From positions 1 to 50,930 of the forward strand of contig NZ_BAPV01000037.1 of the NCBI RefSeq assembly GCF_025995175.1: DNA of 50,930 nt, in the 5' to 3' direction. How positions within the stretch are numbered: the stretch's first letter is position 1; every line of letters starts with the position of its first letter. The stretch comes from Asaia krungthepensis NRIC 0535. GTDB lineage: Bacteria > Pseudomonadota > Alphaproteobacteria > Acetobacterales > Acetobacteraceae. The position numbers and the translations under genes were made by a program. Shown here piece after piece: positions 50,567 to 50,930 of this stretch. Below the pieces are notes generated by a model. It had not been told where the DNA came from. It saw only the letters and a list, made by a program, of their open reading frames with translations, and did no database searches.

Positions 50567-50930
50567 ATGTTGCGCGATTTTCTCAGCGCCTCCGCCGTCT
50601 TTGCGACCTTAGCCCTGCCTCTGACCATGGCTCATGCCCAGACCCGCCCCTGCGACGACCTTTCTGTCGGCCATACGCCGCCGGCATTGCTTGCGCAGTC
50701 AGTCCGGCCGATCACGACAATCGTCTGTCGCCGGGTCTATATCGCTATGCAGTCGCTTGACGCGCGTATTCCCCTCTGGTCGGCCGAGCACCTCACAGAC
50801 GAGGCGCTCGACAGTGCGGAAAGCCTTGGACGCGTCACGAAATTCTTCCATCCGGAAACAGGGCTGCCTTATGGCCAGCGCGCAGAACTGGCGGATTACC
50901 GTGGCTCTGGCCTCGATCGCGGCCATCTCA
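50567..50930 (+). CDS. exported DNA/RNA non-specific endonuclease (NUC1 family), 5' part
   Basis: The visible 121 residues start with a signal peptide (MLRDFLSASAVFATLALPLT, cleavage after AHA). The end reads RAELADYRGSGLDRGHL, which contains the DRGH motif with the catalytic histidine of the Serratia-nuclease family. It should act in the periplasm on DNA or RNA. Such nucleases occur on conjugative plasmids. AAAGGG precedes the ATG. The gene runs off the right edge. Confidence 0.88.
   Translation, partial: MLRDFLSASAVFATLALPLTMAHAQTRPCDDLSVGHTPPALLAQSVRPITTIVCRRVYIAMQSLDARIPLWSAEHLTDEALDSAESLGRVTKFFHPETGLPYGQRAELADYRGSGLDRGHL

Overview
The window looks like part of a large, mosaic plasmid of an acetic acid bacterium or close alphaproteobacterium. 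Grounds: high GC, a ParA/ParB partition module, a long block of same-strand plasmid backbone genes, and many insertion sequences, including an IS5-family element of the kind common in Acetobacteraceae. The host assignment is inference. No rRNA, tRNA, CRISPR array or replication initiator gene was seen.

Region 1 (1-13.3 kb) is accessory. It holds an EmrA/EmrB-type efflux pair with a divergent LysR regulator. Next is a minus-strand operon of three unusual genes: a malonyltransferase-like protein with a second, degenerate half; a kinase-fold protein; and a helical protein of unknown function. A GntR/FCD repressor with a near-perfect operator follows. A flavodoxin-fold NAD(P)H oxidoreductase with a divergent LysR regulator closes the region. 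The three-gene operon looks like a small uncharacterised biosynthetic locus.

Region 2 (13.3-28.2 kb) is an insertion-sequence graveyard around an AT-rich island. IS3, IS66, IS481, IS630, IS110 and IS5 copies or fragments, plus a 152-bp MITE, surround what reads as a RiPP biosynthetic cluster. That cluster has a 58-residue precursor ending in NVWGRWSCPF, followed by an attenuator hairpin, a radical SAM/SPASM maturase and a formyltransferase-like enzyme on the minus strand. On the plus strand are a ferritin-like di-iron protein, a 2-oxoglutarate/Fe(II) oxygenase and a small exported protein. An M23-like exported protein and an AT-rich winged-helix regulator lie nearby.

Region 3 (28.4-32 kb) has a tyrosine recombinase and parAB. 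The par operon is flanked by two identical 18-bp palindromes, probably the centromere.

Region 4 (32-50.9 kb) is a plasmid backbone read almost wholly left to right: a 1687-residue methylase/helicase, a truncated ArdC, a cytosine methyltransferase, SSB, a zinc-ribbon protein, an LPD29-like protein, many small proteins and an exported nuclease at the right edge. Nine copies of an 80-145-nt foldable element (called S1-S9 here) sit between these genes, usually just before a start. Their helices show compensatory changes between copies. Gene content (ssb, ardC, methyltransferase) and this layout resemble the leading region of a conjugative plasmid, where folded single-stranded DNA promoters switch on anti-defence genes at entry. 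The S-element family and the RiPP cluster are the two most notable systems here.
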